This document shows positions 14,701 to 29,158 of a stretch of DNA of 64,000 nt, in pieces. This stretch comes from Edolisoma coerulescens (Eukaryota > Chordata > Aves > Passeriformes > Campephagidae). The stretch's first letter is position 1; each line of letters opens with the position of its first letter. The DNA lies in the NCBI GenBank assembly GCA_013397115.1, contig VWZW01005387.1, positions 1,631,235 to 1,695,234 on the forward strand, given 5' to 3'. A model generated the notes under the pieces. It made no database searches and was not told where the DNA came from. It saw nothing but the letters and a program-made list of their open reading frames with translations. Made by a program: the position numbers and the translations under genes.

Positions 14701-17700
14701 ACATTTTTACTGCCTGTGATGAGATTTTAGATGCAGAAACAGGAGGTTCTTTGCTGTGCAAAACACCCTCTCTTAGTCCCTTCTCATGGAGATTTTATCC
14801 TTTTATTTTCCTCACCTTTTCTATGATGTGCTCTGAAAAGAAATTGCTACTTTGTATTGTTGAGTAATAAACTACTGAAGAACAAATACAAGCAAAAGTG
14901 GATGGCACCTTTGATAGTGTAAAGGCAGAAAAATTGCAAATTAAGATACTGTAGTGTTATATAATAGCTCAGCAAACGAGCCTTGTTTGTTCATTATTTA
15001 AAAGATTAATCTATTTAAAAGAGAAATTTTTAACTGTGAATGAGAAACACACATTTTTCAGAGTCAATTGTTAGCTCCCAGAACAACATTAAACTGTGTG
15101 GTTCTGTCACTTCTCAGGATGTTTTAATATATGAAGTGCATGCCATTAGTGGCAGATATATTAAAGAAAATTTCCTTTCTTCCTGCACATGCTTGTTGCC
15201 TGGTGGTTCTTCTTCAGGGATGTCCTCTGGGTCCTTTATCTGCCCTTTCCATTTGCACGTGCATTATTGCTAATCACACTCCCCAGTGACTGGCATTTTT
15301 ATTTTGCTGGAATACACTTTTTCCACTACAGGAGTGGCCGCTGCTGCTGGTACCCTGTGATCTGCACAGCCAGTGTGTGACCCCATAGCCTGAGATGACT
15401 TTATAATTTGAGACTATAGGAAAAGGATTCTCCAGGAATGTAATGCTTCCTCTGAGCCTGAGGATTTTCACCAAGATCCCCAGTAAAATATCAGTAATGT
15501 AAAGTTGCAGGAGAGAAAATCTGCAGCTTAACTCACAGAGATGACTTAGAAAATTGACTAAACCTGAGTGCAAAAATGTAGTTCTGTCATCACTTTTTTC
15601 TGTGGCAATGTCAACTATGTTTTTGATAAATAAAAAATGCATGCTATAGGAGAATTGAGTCCTGAAAAACAGTAAGCAACCTTGAAAACTTTCCTTTTAT
15701 CTGTCATTTCTAAAGTTCTGAGATAGGCTGTTAAAGCTTCTAGAAATATAAATGCTGAATCTATGTAAAGTGTATGAAATAGCTATTCATGGAGACAGAA
15801 CATTGATTCAGGCAATATTAATGCCATCTTCTAAAAAAGCAAGGTCAAAAGGCTTAAAAAAGATTTTTTTTTCCTTACATTTAGGCAAGCAAGGGCATGA
15901 TTTAGCATGAATGCCTCATCTCAACCAAAACCTATGCTATTTCATGTTGAAACACAGCAAAAATGATTGTGTCAGTTCTTAATTATATTTTTACTTGCTT
16001 CTGGCAGTTTGGTTTGGTTGGTTTGGTGTTTTTTTCATTTCTAGGATTTAATTCCATGTCTAGTACAGGAAAGCACAACCTGTGTGAGGTCTCCGCTTCC
16101 CCAAGATTAAGCTGTTGCCTCTGGGACAGAGAGAGGAAATATAAAGTGGAATATCAGGGAGTTTCAGACCACCTCTTTTCGTGCAGGTACACATACTGGT
16201 GCTACACAAGAAACACCACAGTAGTTCAGCTGGCAAAAACAACTAAACAATCTCAAGACTTTTACTATGGGCTGTCTGCAGGAGGACACAAGTCAAAAAT
16301 AAATTAAGCCAATAGGACTTCTTATTTTTCTTCAGCAAGGATTAGACCAGGTATTACAGGATCTTCTTGACCTTCTTTTCTTAGCAGAGGCCCAATTTAG
16401 GGACTATATTGGGGCAATCCTGGGTTTTCTCTGTGAGGCAGGGGCAGAACAACTACAAGTCAAAGTGCCCTCCCTCCAGTACCAGCTGTCTGCAGCTCTC
16501 AGTGCTACACAAGAGTGGAAATGAGCCTGTACATTTTGGTGGCATGACCAGGAGGTTAGGATAGCACAGTGTAAAATTAAAATGAATTTCTGGTTATTTG
16601 GCTCAGCTGCACTAATTCCTTACGTGAAGTAGCTAAAAGCCATGTAGAAATGTGGAAATCATGACCCTGACACTTTTTCTTTGCCTGACTGTAAGGACAC
16701 CCTGGATTTTTGTAAGGATGTGTGACACCCTGCATGTTTCAGGTCATTTGTAGTGCAGGCTCCCTAAGGAAATAGCAGTAACCAACTTAATGAGTGCTAA
16801 CTTATTCTGTCTCAAGAGAGGCAGCTGCTTCAGAGGTGTTGGCAGGAGAGCTTGTTCCCCTCTTACAGCATCCCACTGTTTGTTTCTGCTCTGCCTTTAT
16901 ATTTAAGTGCTCATGCCAAAGGTTATCCATGAAGCTGAAATTAACTTCAAGTTCTCCCCTACCTGATATCATATCATGTGGAGTGCTATAAAAGATAAAG
17001 AATGGGAAGGCTTCTGTCCTACTGGCCTATAAATAAAATATTTGTGTGTTCGGGCAGGATAGGCCTTTTGGCCTCAGAATGATAAAATTGTAGAGACTAG
17101 CCCCAGAAGACTGCATTATCATAGATGTGCAGTAGCACAGATATAACTCATCAGAAGAAACGAGTGAGCCATACTGCTGCAAAAAAAATGTGGTTTCCAC
17201 AATAAGATGTTAAATATGCTTTATATCTCTACGGCCCACACTAGAGGCAGCATGTGCACACACGTGGATGCATGTAACCATAACATCCTGAGGTTAATAG
17301 TATGTCATTCCTTCTAACAGAATTATTAAATTCAGTATTTTAAGTACTTCTATAATTTTACTTTCTCTGAGCATTTTAAAAAAAACACTCACTTTTTTAC
17401 TTAATTCTCCCACTGATATGAGAAAACTTGCAAATTTATAACACTTTTTATGTATTTTTTCCATGAGCTTGCACCTAAGCAGGGGTGGAGCTTTTGTTTC
17501 TTTGCACTGAACTCTCACGTAGAGCAGAGTGGAGGAGAAGGACACATCTCCATTTATACTTTATACATAACATATGATTTTCAACAGTCCTTTCCATAAG
17601 CTCTAGTCCTCTACAGCAGGGTCTGCAAACTGAAAACTACCTAACATATGAGCAACTACAATCATGCAGCTAAAGGTATTGATGAGCCTTTGTAATTACA

Positions 17701-20700
17701 CAATATTCCATTAGGCACAAACTCAAAACTACTGAGCTGGAGTTTCTAAAAAAGTGATCTCCTCAGGGCAGAAATTAAGTTAAAGATATCAGCTTTTTAC
17801 CAACCCAAAACCTTTTTTAGCAAATGGAATACTTTTGGTAATGGTAAAAGGTATGAGGAAATTGATTGTTGTTGAATTGGCTTTAATTAAATATCATTCA
17901 AATGCTTGCCAGATTAAATGACCTGACCTTGACTGAATGAAGGAATAAACCACATAATACACGACCCAGTGTTCAGTGCTATTGATCCAGCAGAATGGAT
18001 AATACACAGTTATCTAATGCAGCACATCCTGTGCTCAGAGCTATGAACTCATTCACATAGAATAATTTATTTGGTTATAGAAAAAGCTCTTAGAATCGAC
18101 AAATGGCTTCTTATTTCTTTTTGGTCTCTTCAGTACTACCAGCACTGCCCTTTGTGGACAGATAAGTGCTACTTGACTTGAAATGTAAAGAAATGCCATC
18201 TCACAGCTGTCTCTACCCAGGCAATTTGCCATTAAGTGGAGCCTGCCAAAGCAAAGGTTTCAGCATAAGGCAGCAGTAACTTTTTGCAGTGGCCTGAGAA
18301 ACATGTAGAAGCCTCACTGAGCACAGGTTGTTCAGTGCTACCATTACCACGTTCACTGTAGTACACACCACAACTCATGAGTTGTTCTGCAATATAGAGT
18401 AAAAAACTTCGAATGGCCAACTTCAGAGAATTTGTAATGGGTTTAAACTGCACAGCAATTACCATAGGCCTTGAAGGAATGTTTGTAAAGTACACCTTCC
18501 CCTCTAGTTACTAGGACTTAATTATTAAACCTGAATTTCATTAACATGATGAGTCCCATCCCTTTCACTGTGCCTCTAAATTGCTAACAAAATTTCTTAA
18601 CTACCAGAAGAAATTTTGATACTGTAAAAAAAGACCTAGCTGCAAACATTACAGGGTAAAATAATTATTCTTTCATGTTGGAAAAATTCATTGGATTTTT
18701 AAAAATGCACATTTTAAAAGAAGTAGGACTGAATCAGATTTTAATGTTAGTGACATTAGTAACAAAAGCTGCGGGCAATTTTGGCAACCAAACCTTTACA
18801 GGCTGCAACCAAACCCCTGTATCTGACTGCCCTTTTAACAATAAAGGGCAATGTCAGTTTGATACTGATATTGGAACACCAGCATTTCCCACAGAAACTA
18901 CATTTTCTTAATATTTTTGTTTATAAATACCAGGGTATCTGGTTAAGAGGATATCCTCCCTCCAAATAATGGACAGTCTAAATATTTGTCTGTCTCCAAA
19001 AGAAACACAATGTCTATCAGCATTAAAGATTCACTTCCACTAAATACAATATGCTCTTTTCAAGCTTTGTAATGTCGAATCTTTTCCCAAAATATTGCAG
19101 TTGTCAATAATGCTATATACACCACCATTTCTCTCACTGGTAAAATACTGAACTTATCTCATGTGGCTCTTTTGACTGCAGATTTGTCAGCCTAAGGAGG
19201 CTTTTTTTTAACACATTGTTGAGTATTTTGTAGTCTATACGATGTTATGTAGAGTATTATTTCAAATAATGGTAATGCTTTTATCTGTCAGGCTAGTGGC
19301 TTCATCAATGCCATTGCATTGACTGAAAATGTCTTCTCCCAACAATATTCCATAAAATGCTGTGCTTCTGGTACCTACGATAGTTTTAAGCTGTGGAACA
19401 TTTTAAAATTTTTGGAAACTGTGGCTTTCTTTCTTAAAGCATAACATTAAAAGTTCTGTCATGCACGGACTGTGATGGATTGTTACAGTCCTTAACATAA
19501 TGTTATGCCTCATGTTATGCACTAAAAATTAGACATTACATTTCCTGTTCAGCTGCAAGTGTCACTGATCCCAGTGTATGTGTTCTGAATAACAGTTCTG
19601 TTTTTCCATGGATCTAGATTATTTCATGTCTGTAAGAGCATCCAACTGTGCTGCTGTGTCATGAAAGCAAATCCTAAATACTTAAAAATTAACGTTAAGT
19701 AAAAACATGACCATATGTTTATTTTACTTGCATTCATTATTAAGAAAAAAACACTTATTAATTTTATTATATATCTGATGAGAAAGTCAGACACATTGGT
19801 ACAAGTGAGACGGGTGTCACAAACATGATGGTTCCTTTTTGCTCTTGTAGCAAAGCTGAGCTCCACAAGCAGTTGGAAGCTCTCTCCAGGAATGAACTTG
19901 TTAACAGCCATGGCTGTGAGGGAAGGGCCAGGGCAATATGCCTGGTGAACTGATGGATATGAGTTCTTTTTCACTGTGAGCTCCAGATCCCCTTTAGATA
20001 TGACAGGCCCTGGATTCACCATATGGTCACAAAGTGTAGGTTGAAGCAGGAGAGAGGGAGTTTTTCCAGCAGGGTCATGACCCTGCAAGGAGAGCTAGCT
20101 TCATGGGTCTTCTATTCCTTGTGTGTTGTTTACCCCCTCACCTTTAACCTGCTTTCTTGGTACAGAGTAACTTTTCTGAGGCTGACAATTCCCTGTCTGT
20201 GTGAAGTGCCTACCGTGATGCAGCCTCACTGATTACTTGGGTTGCTGCTACGTCAGCAGCAATAACAGCAGCAACCTGGTACTGGACGTGTAGCATTAAC
20301 TGGCACAGGAGACATCCTGCACCATGGACACTGAGAAAAATGCAGCACCAACCAGGTCTGTAATTCTGCTGAAGGAAGGGGTGCGTGCTCTACACTAATA
20401 TTCTTCTCTGATATTCTGGACTGTGATCACTCATTAGCATTCACGTCTGAGAAAAGCTGAATGAAAGACTTGTTTCTTCTTTTTACTCTTTTTGGTGCTA
20501 ACGTGCAGAAATTAAGGTTCTCATGAACATATTTTGCGTGGCAGAAGAGATAAGAACCAGCAGATAAAGTTCAAAGCGTCAGTAAACGACGTTCAACCTG
20601 TCCCCCTTGAGTAAGGGACTTATCGAGAACAGGGAGGAGTGAAGGGCACAGCTGGCTTTCCAGATAATGCTCATAACCTTATAGGACCTTTCAAAATATA

Positions 20701-22194
20701 TCACAAGCACACCAAAGATCATTTCTTTCTCATGTTTACTTCATTTTTTATTGTGACACAGAGGGGACAGTATCACTGACTGACATGCCCTTCTATTTAG
20801 GACTCCTACAAAAATGAGGAGTTTAGAAGGGTCCAGTCACGACTGGCCTCTGTGTATCAGGAGTTCTTCCCATAGCAAGCCAGTCATAATGGTGTGTCCA
20901 TATCTTGCTGACTGCAGAGACTGCTCCATTTCCTGTGACAATAATCTCCTGGAACAAAGCAGGAAAAAACAAACCTTAGAGATGTGTTCCAGTCCTATCA
21001 CTTATCTTTCTCCCTTTGGTTGACTTATTCTCTCCAGAGAGCAAGGAGATTGAAACTGTGTTCCTGAGTAAAGGAGGAGGACAGTCCTTGTCCCTATTAA
21101 CCATGTTTGTTATTACCCAGACAGGCTGGCTTCAGGCACAGAACCTCACAAATACAATTTCGGACGTGAAGAGATGAGTTTTCTGTCGATATCACAATGT
21201 GAAATACTCCAAAGCAACATTGCAGAATGTTCATGTGTGCATGTGTGGCTTAGTGGCATCAATGTCCTGTCTAACAGTCAAACCAAAACCAACATCAGCA
21301 TTTGTCTTTGTCAGAATCAGGTAAGAGTGGAATGCTGAGGAGGTGTCAGAATAACACTTTTTTTAATTTATCATTGAATGGTTGACTTATCCTTTTGAAG
21401 TTATGGGGGACCGCTATTTTTGTAAAAATTGTATCGACATTCTGGCTGTATTTGAGACAAACATTACTACTTGAAAAGATAAATCTTTGCTCCAGTTAGG
21501 GACTGTATTTTAAGTCAACTGTCAATGTGCTCATCAAGGGTGAGTGCACTGCTGTATTTCCACATCATAGTAGTGCATATTATGCCAGCAGACAAGAAGA
21601 AAGAGAAGAACAGCAGGGAAGTTTACAACATGAAATTGTTCATCTCTTAATAATTGTCGAGGGAGTTACACTAAAATATAGATGCTGCTGCATCAGATTT
21701 GAGTTCCTTTCTTGAAATCGTCTACATGCCCCCTGTGTGCCTTTTGCATGTACCACCAAGCTATACAGAATTTAAAAAGATGATCAAATTCTAGGTGAGG
21801 CTGGGGAAAAAAAAGCTTTTCCTTTTAGTGATTTCTGGATCATTTTTTTCCAGTCAAGCTGACATTTCAATTTTAAATAGCGCTTTGTTTGAAATCACCA
21901 AGGTATGAAGCAGTCATCTTGCAAGGAACAAAAATAGCTTAGCACAAACCACCAACAGAGAAAGAGGAGTTTCTGTTGTAAAATTTCTCTTTTATATTCT
22001 TTGGATGTTGACCTCTCATGTGATCTCAACCTTCTTACTGAATTAGATTCTCAGAAACTTATGCTGAGTCACTACTGGAAGTGCTAACCCCTGTTACACC
22101 TTCAACCTGATATTTGATTTACATGGCAATTAATTCTGCCTTTATATAATCTGTGTGATTCATGAAATTTCAGTGTTTCAACTCTAGTGAAAAC
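11761..22194. other. Non-coding stretch, no recognised gene
   Basis: Mostly AT-rich unique-looking sequence. A locally GC-richer patch at about 13,200-13,380 holds a small ORF described separately. Near 20,250 there is a short CAG/CAA-rich patch. Longer open frames, such as a 154-codon minus frame at 19,624-20,088, run into low-complexity sequence and show no family signature. No splice-bounded exon with convincing coding content was seen. Confidence 0.55.
13262..13357 (-). CDS. Possible 31-residue secreted peptide ORF (speculative)
   Basis: A short minus-strand ORF in a GC-richer patch. The product would begin MPKLISLLACVLLAPSA, which has the shape of a signal peptide: a short basic start, then a leucine-rich hydrophobic core. 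A plausible signal-peptidase site after PLA would leave an 11-residue tail, DCCKGKQGMFC, with three cysteines. The ATG has an A at -3, a favourable Kozak position. I do not recognise the peptide, and no exon structure or conservation can be judged from this window. The same stretch is also open in another minus frame (13,198-13,380), so chance is a real possibility. I infer a candidate only. Confidence 0.15.
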   Translation of the reverse strand: MPKLISLLACVLLAPSAPLADCCKGKQGMFC

Positions 22195-22660
22195 TGTGTT
22201 AAGTTTTGGGCTTTCCAAGAGAGAAATAGACGAACTGCAAATGGCACAGATCCACTAAGATTAGATGAATGACATAAATGCATAAAAGGAGAAATTAGGA
22301 GACCCAGACATAATCAATGTGGAGAAGTCTAAGGGGAGATCTAGTTGTCTTTAATGACTAGTGGGAAGTTACCCAAAAGAAAGAAAAAACAGACTCCTTA
22401 GAGGTGCTCAGGGAAAGGAGGAGGCAAAACAATTACAGGCTGCAGGAAGAGAAATTCTGGCTAAATATAAAGAAAAAAAAATCCTTGCATGCTGTGAAGC
22501 AACAATAGGAATAGGCTTGTTCAAAGAGGCTGTGGAACTTCCACTCTTGGAAATTTCCAAGTCATGACTGGTCATGGCCCTGAACAACACAGTCTGACTT
22601 CAGATTTAGTTCTGCTTTGAGCAGGAGGTTGGCTTAGATCTGTAATTCTAATAGATGCAT
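22195..22660 (+). mobile_element. Old CR1 3'-end fragment
   Basis: A heavily diverged CR1 3' region in plus orientation. Recognisable landmarks come in the expected order: a 'GGGGAGATCTAGTTG..CTTTAATG' segment, then 'GAGGCTGTGGAACTTCCA' near 22,527, matching the CR1 'gaggttgtggaactgccatcc' phrase. These are followed by 'TTGGAAATTTCCAA' and 'TGCTTTGAGCAGGAGGTTGG' near 22,614. No clean terminal octamers remain. Divergence is much higher than for the copy at 40.9 kb, so this is an old insertion. Boundaries are approximate. Confidence 0.72.
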
Positions 22661-23089
22661 GGGTAAAACACTTGCTTCTTACACTGTCAGCTTCCTACCA
22701 ATGCTTCATGAGACTTTCAATGTCTTTCAAATCTTGTTTATAATGATAAGACATTAGGGCAGCGTATGGATGAGTGTCTTTCTTTACTCCAGCCTAGCCC
22801 AAAAAGCTTTCAAAATGGGGTCTACACAGCTCCAAGCTCTCTTCAATCAGATAGCAGCTAAATTGCTCATGCTGTACCACTGTCAAAAACCCCAACAATG
22901 GAAGTGTAATGCTATGTCAAGTAGAAATCTGAGCCAGCCCCCGAACAAGAAAAGAAGCCAAAACAGTGGTGGCTTTCTGAGTAGTAGCTGTGCAAATATG
23001 ACTCAGGCAATGAATGCTTTAACTACTAGTTTGCATAACACAATTTGTACAACTTTGCTGTGGCTCAGGAAACATGTCTCAGCCTTAAG

Positions 23090-23220
23090 CACACACATGT
23101 ACATATGTGCATGTATTGCTTACATACATTGATACATGCATATATACCTGTATATATGTACGTGCATGTATCTGTTCATACATGAGGTATCTGTACACGT
23201 AGAGGTTCATACATGAGGTA
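23090..23220. repeat. Imperfect ACAT/ATGT microsatellite with a 16-bp direct repeat
   Basis: A degenerate alternating purine-pyrimidine array of ACAT, ATGT, GCAT and TATA units. Inside it GTTCATACATGAGGTA occurs twice without mismatch, at 23,174-23,189 and 23,205-23,220, giving a 31-base period. This looks like replication slippage or a local tandem duplication within a microsatellite. Confidence 0.8.
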
Positions 23221-26200
23221 CACACATAGAATTAGACAGAAAGAAATACATTCTGAGAGTAGATTCCTGTGATGTTAGGATTTGCAGACTATCAGGATAT
23301 GGCAAGCTGAATTCCTTCTTCTTTTACACCTAAATAATTCCCTTTCACCACATTCCTGGAAAATCACCTTTTCTGAAATTTTAGAGTGTCATAAATCCAC
23401 ATCACAATCTTCAGGCAGTAAAAATTAACCTTAGCAGGAATTGTCTGCAAGTAACACAAGCCAAATGTGGGAATTTTGGTTGGTGATAGAACATGTAGAC
23501 CTCTAGCCTGTGAATAATGTCCTGCGTGTGAGTGAGTTTAATTACATCACTCTCCCCATGAAAAATGTGTAATTTGGCCTTATGGTGAGCTCATTTCAGT
23601 TTCCCATCACTGACTGTGCTTTGGGCAGTTTTGTGTTGTAAACGGTATGGATCCTAAGCCTCATTAATTTTGTTATTAGCCCTGCTGCTTTTATGAATTT
23701 TAAACCCCAGAGTGGGTGTGAAAAGACAGTTTTTGAGGAGGCTGTGCAACTCTCCCCCATTTAACAGCTAGAAGTGTGTCTGATCCACAAGGAAGCCTGA
23801 TGCCTTTCTTTTGACATGGTCTGTGTAGCATGATAGGCATTCAATACTCTTAAAAATGAAAATAATTTTTAGGATTCCACTGGTCTCTGGTATCTTGCCT
23901 GCCCTTTTCCTGGGAGTAGAGAATGGGATCTCCAGGAAGAACATTCCTGCCAAGGTTTTCCAAGTAATGTTGATTTGTTACATTTTTCCCTGCACCTACA
24001 TTTTGAACCACTGGATTTTTTATTTTTATTTGCGTGTCTTAAGTTTGCTTACAGCACATTTGCTGCATATTCACAACTTCTTGTCTATGTTTAAATAAAA
24101 AATCAAATTGTGATTACTGTTTTCTAGTGGCAGCCTGCAATGAAGTGTAGAGTAACAACAGTCACAGCATATGCAGCACGGAGGCCCCCAATACACATTC
24201 AGATTATGTCACTTTCAGGCTAATGCTCTGAAATATGAATGTGCCATCATAACACTATCTTTCATTGAAATGGCATGAGGGCCAAGAAACAAAACTCACT
24301 CCCTAAGTGCAGGCACACAAAGTGTCACACAGGATCCTGAGCTACCTCCGTCCACCCACTACAGGTGCACAGCCTCAACTCACTGCTGAGAAAACCTTTC
24401 TCCTGCTTTCTACCAACATTTTGCATGCCAGACAGCACAGTCTGTTTCCAGTTTGACCGAGGAACTAATACTACGCTCAGCCAGTATTCAATGGGGAAAA
24501 ACTCTCCCTTTCAGCTCAGTCCAAGAGCAGATGATCCTTGGTGGTCTGTGCAAAATGGGTTTCTATTCTGATTTATCCACTGTCACCGGGCTATTTCCCT
24601 GCTTGGTAGAATACCACTGTGCAGGATGGGAATGCTTTCTTTTAATATGCTGTATCTGCATCTCAAAGTGCATCTGTCAGCAACCATGGTGAACTCTCCC
24701 CTAGTTTCACAAACCCTATGAATCTCAGGAGTTTTCTGCAAAAGATCAAGAAAAGATGAAGTGGAGAAGAAAGGAAGAGGCTGCCTAACTTTAAGGAACA
24801 GTAGGTATGATCTCTGCAATGTTTAGTAGAAACTTCCATGAGGTTTGCACAAAGCTGATAGCGCTCCCACAGCAAGAACTCATCACTAGGTATGGCTGAT
24901 GACTTCAGCACAGGACAGCTGCAGCGGAGGAAATTAAAGGAAGAGTTTCCTTTCATCTGGATCCAAGAATCTGTGATTATTTGCTCGCTTGCGCGCTGGG
25001 AAGGAAAAAAAAAGAAAAAGGAAGATCCCAAACGCTTGTATATTAGTGAAATCCTACAGTTGTGCAGAATCAGGAGGAAAATTAAACTCTTCAGCTGAGT
25101 AATGCACACTATTTATCATCAGTAACAATGAAACAGACACTGAATTTCCAGATGGCTATAAAGTATGTTCCATAAACTAATTACCTAGAGTAGATAGCAA
25201 GTGCTGTTTCATTTTTCCCCAAGACAGCATTTGAGATCAGAAAGAGCCCAGGAAGAACTGCAGGCTATCAGACTTGCCCCAGCATGGGATGGGGAAGCTA
25301 CTTGCGTGTTTGGATGAGCTTTCAGCAGTACCAGTTCAAGGGTGTATATAGTATTTTTTCAAGCTACGAATTCTCTAAAGCTAATCAGCTGAAGCCCTCA
25401 GGGAACAGTCTTCAGTGAAGCAGCTTGCTGGGAGTTCATCAGAAAACACAGATCTGGCTCCTGGCAAGGTGGTGTTGTGACTGGATGCTGTTTTCTGGAT
25501 CCTTCTACTGTACCCAGTACACCAAATGGTACAGTTCAGAGTATCACTAAGAAAGAAACATAAAAGGCTTTTTTTTGTTACTTACTAAATTCCAGTAATG
25601 AAGTTTAGATGAAATTTGTTCGCAGGGATTCCACAAAAATGAAACAAATTATTACTGAATAGAGTCAGATTATTGGATGGAACAAACAATACAGACTGGA
25701 ACAACAATCAAAGAAACCACTTTCCTGGGAAATATTCTCTGTTGTGATAACACTAACATGAGAAATGTTGTGCTATATTACTGACAAGCAAAGAGAAGTT
25801 TTCATAAAGCTGTGATACCAAATCCTGTTATTGTCAGATTGCTAGAGGCCTATGAAATTATTCTTTTATAGCCATGAAACTGTTAATCACTCGCTGATGA
25901 AATACTTGAGGCATTAGTTTCAACTGAATTTAAGTTGTTTCTGAGCCTCTTTTTGGACCTCTGTGTCTAGGGTTCAGTGAACTATGCACATTAATTGCAC
26001 TCTAATGTTAATGTAGCCCAACCGATTAAAACACTGGCATTGCATTTATTCAGTCAGCAAGTCCTGACTCCTTGCAAATAGAGCATACCATACGTAGGGC
26101 TTCAATGCCACAGTTAACTCCATCTGCACAGCTGTAAGTAGATAGTGTACAAATGTCTTGGTAGAGACCACTAACCTGTTCTACAGGTACGTGCATGTTT

Positions 26201-29158
26201 CTCTTCCTGTGCTGTCAGTGACTCTTGCCCCTCCACAGCTAAGTCAGCAAAAACAGCTCAGTGATACAGAATTAACCCCAAATATTCACCACGGCTGACA
26301 AAAATCAGCTTTGATAGAACTTGTTTTGATTGGAGACTTTATCTTGCAATGATGTAATATTATCTGCTATTATTTTTAGCCAGATTTCCTAGAAAGCATC
26401 CATAACTACTAGAACAGGGCTAGAATTCTTTTTGCAGTAGAAGCACGTAGGGTTCATGCAAATAGGATTGTTATCACTACAAAACTTCGAGGCACCTCCC
26501 AGTGACTTGGATGAGCCTTCCAACACACAGCCAGAGGAAATGAAGCTTTTTTTGTTGCTGGTTCTTTGTACTCAGGGCCTTCATCTTAATCTTCAAAGGC
26601 CTTCATTAACTCAATCTCAACTTCATAAAGAGCACCTCTCCCCTCTCTCTGTGAGGTTTATTTGTAACAGTTCTACTCCGTAGAAATGCCAAACCCACTG
26701 ACCTTAAGCATATAACATGTGAAAGTATAAAACAGAATTTTCTCAGCTACCTCCTCACATCTATTCAGCAGAGGGAAAAGGAAACGCCCACAAACCTGTC
26801 CACTCTGAGGCCAAAATGTCAACTACATTTTTACCGTTGTTTGCGTCCACAGCCACAAGAAGAAAAGAGTGATAAATTCATACAGAAAATGTGTGAGGGG
26901 AGGTAGTGAATAGGTATTGTTGGCAGAGAAAGGGAGGACTGGAGGAAGAGGGCCACAAGTGCTGCAAAAGGTGAGCATCAGTCTCACGTGTGCTTCTGAG
27001 TGCTCCCGTGGCCAATATGAAAACCCAGCAATGAGGAATGAACCTAAACCCCACAGCCTCTTGCAATTGTGAGATTTATTCAGTGTGCTGCAGAGAGGAT
27101 GAAGACTGTAGCATAACTGAGAACAAAATGACAACTTTTTTGGGGTTGTATGAAAAATGCCTGTTTTACAGGATATTTTTTTCTGATGATAGTTGAATGG
27201 TTGTTTTTTCTGCTTCTAAGCTCTTTCTACCTTTTTTAATAGCTAAAAATAGAGCTTAAGAACCCAGAGCTGATACCCATAGGTGCAAAATGCAGACACT
27301 GAGTGCATAAACTGAGAAACCAGGTAAGTATTTGCATGTGTAGTTTTGATGTTGCAAATATTTGTATCTCTCCTCACCCTGTGTGTATAAATACTGTAAA
27401 ATGTAAGAGTCTTCAATTTGTAGAAAATTAAATGAAATGCAAAGTTAATGTTTAAAAAATACTGAGTAAAAGAATGCAATGAGAGATACTGGACACCTAC
27501 ACTTCATTTACATTATGCATGAGTTTCTATCACACCATCTCTGCCATAAGAGTACTATATGCACAGCTAATAAAATAAACCCAACTGCTTGTATAGTGTG
27601 AGTAAGTTTTTTACGGCTTTTCTAAAGGCATGGTGGCACGGATGATGCTGTAAATTCTTCTGTTCTCTTTTTTGTTCTGTCTTCTTACAACTTTAATATT
27701 TTTGACTTGTGTCTGCCTGTACATCAACCACTTTTGTCTGGTAGGTGTGTTAGTACATCTCTTCTGTCATCGGATAACATGCTAATGCCACTGTATTATC
27801 CATTTGAAATGTGAAACCAAGGGAAGACGGGTGAAAAAGATCTTCTTTATAGGGGAAAAAGTACACTAAAAGCATGCTGGCTAAAATAAGGCCTAATGAT
27901 AAGAAAAACAGCAAAGTCACACAAACAGGTTAGTTTACAACCAAGGAGGTCTCATTCCCTTCCCACACTGCTGCACGTATCTCATGACAATGCTGAGTGG
28001 CAAAGACATGTACAGATGTCCACAGCACACTCACCTGCTGCTTTCTGCTTCTCGAATGACATCTTTACTCCTCTGTCACCAGCTATTTCTGCACTCTCCA
28101 GGCTCTGCTTTAAAGTACAGGTGAGTAAAGTTCCTTTTTCCCCAGGGAATCAACAGTCAGTTCAGGTACCATCCAGCCCTGTCTGTGAGGGATGAGCTAC
28201 AGAAGCAGAGGCCACAATAGGGACCCCTTCCCATATCAGCAAAGCCCACACTTCACCAGGAAAGGTTCACATTGCTCCCCAGCCACAGCATGGGTGGTGG
28301 GTCCCTCCTTTCCCCTGCTCCTACAAGTGATGTGTTCTTGCTTTTCAAACAAGTTTTCCAAGAGATATTGAACTAACATCCAGCTCTCCAGCTGAGATAA
28401 TTGGAATATGTCTTTTCTGCAGCCCTCCCCCGCAAAAAATCTGAGTGCACACACACTATTCTCTTCTTTGTATTTTCATCAATTCTTGTACATTTTTGAG
28501 AAGACTTTCTGAAAAACACATTTCCGAGCACTTGCTTTGCTTCTTACAAGGCATGGTAGGCCTTCTGCTTTAGAAAGGGTAGGCTGATTTTTTTCTTTCC
28601 TTCTTCAGTCTGAGAAGGAGACAGCAGCTTTGCTTTAAGCCTCAAAGCAAGACAATTTAATTTCATTTCTAAACACAGGGCAGAGCAAAGTAACTTATAC
28701 AGAAACTGAGCTGGTTTTGTGCTAAATTTGATGCTTTCATCAGTAAAATTAGTAAGTAAGGCTTTGAACAAAGGCTAGACCATTGCACAATGATATACCC
28801 AGAAACTTTTTCGGACAAGAGCTGCATAATGCAATTCTTCAGAAAATCAATACCTATACTTTATACAGTTCTAAAAGTATCCTGTTAACTTTTACAGTGA
28901 TAACACAATTTTGTCTGGAAAATAAACCTGATACCTAGCATTAAAGTTTAATAGATAAGCAAACCCAGATTTTTCACCTGCTTTGTCCTTTGCTGTTCTT
29001 CCAGCAGTTAAAAGGCATCACACTGCATAGCTTAAAACGCACCTATTTAGTTTTATCTGACAAAGAAGGTAAAGCATTTCATCTGAGAGCTAAATCTAAA
29101 AGCTGCAGTGAATGTATTTGGGATAGAACAAAACAGAAGGGATATGTATGAAATAGAT

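Noticed and set aside
19624..20088. 154-codon minus-strand open frame
   Set aside because: Its C-terminal half is low-complexity AT-rich translation and no domain is recognisable, so it is best read as chance.
27315..27330. Strong splice-donor match (CCAG|GTAAGTATT)
   Set aside because: No open, protein-like or otherwise exon-like sequence precedes it. Isolated donors are common by chance.
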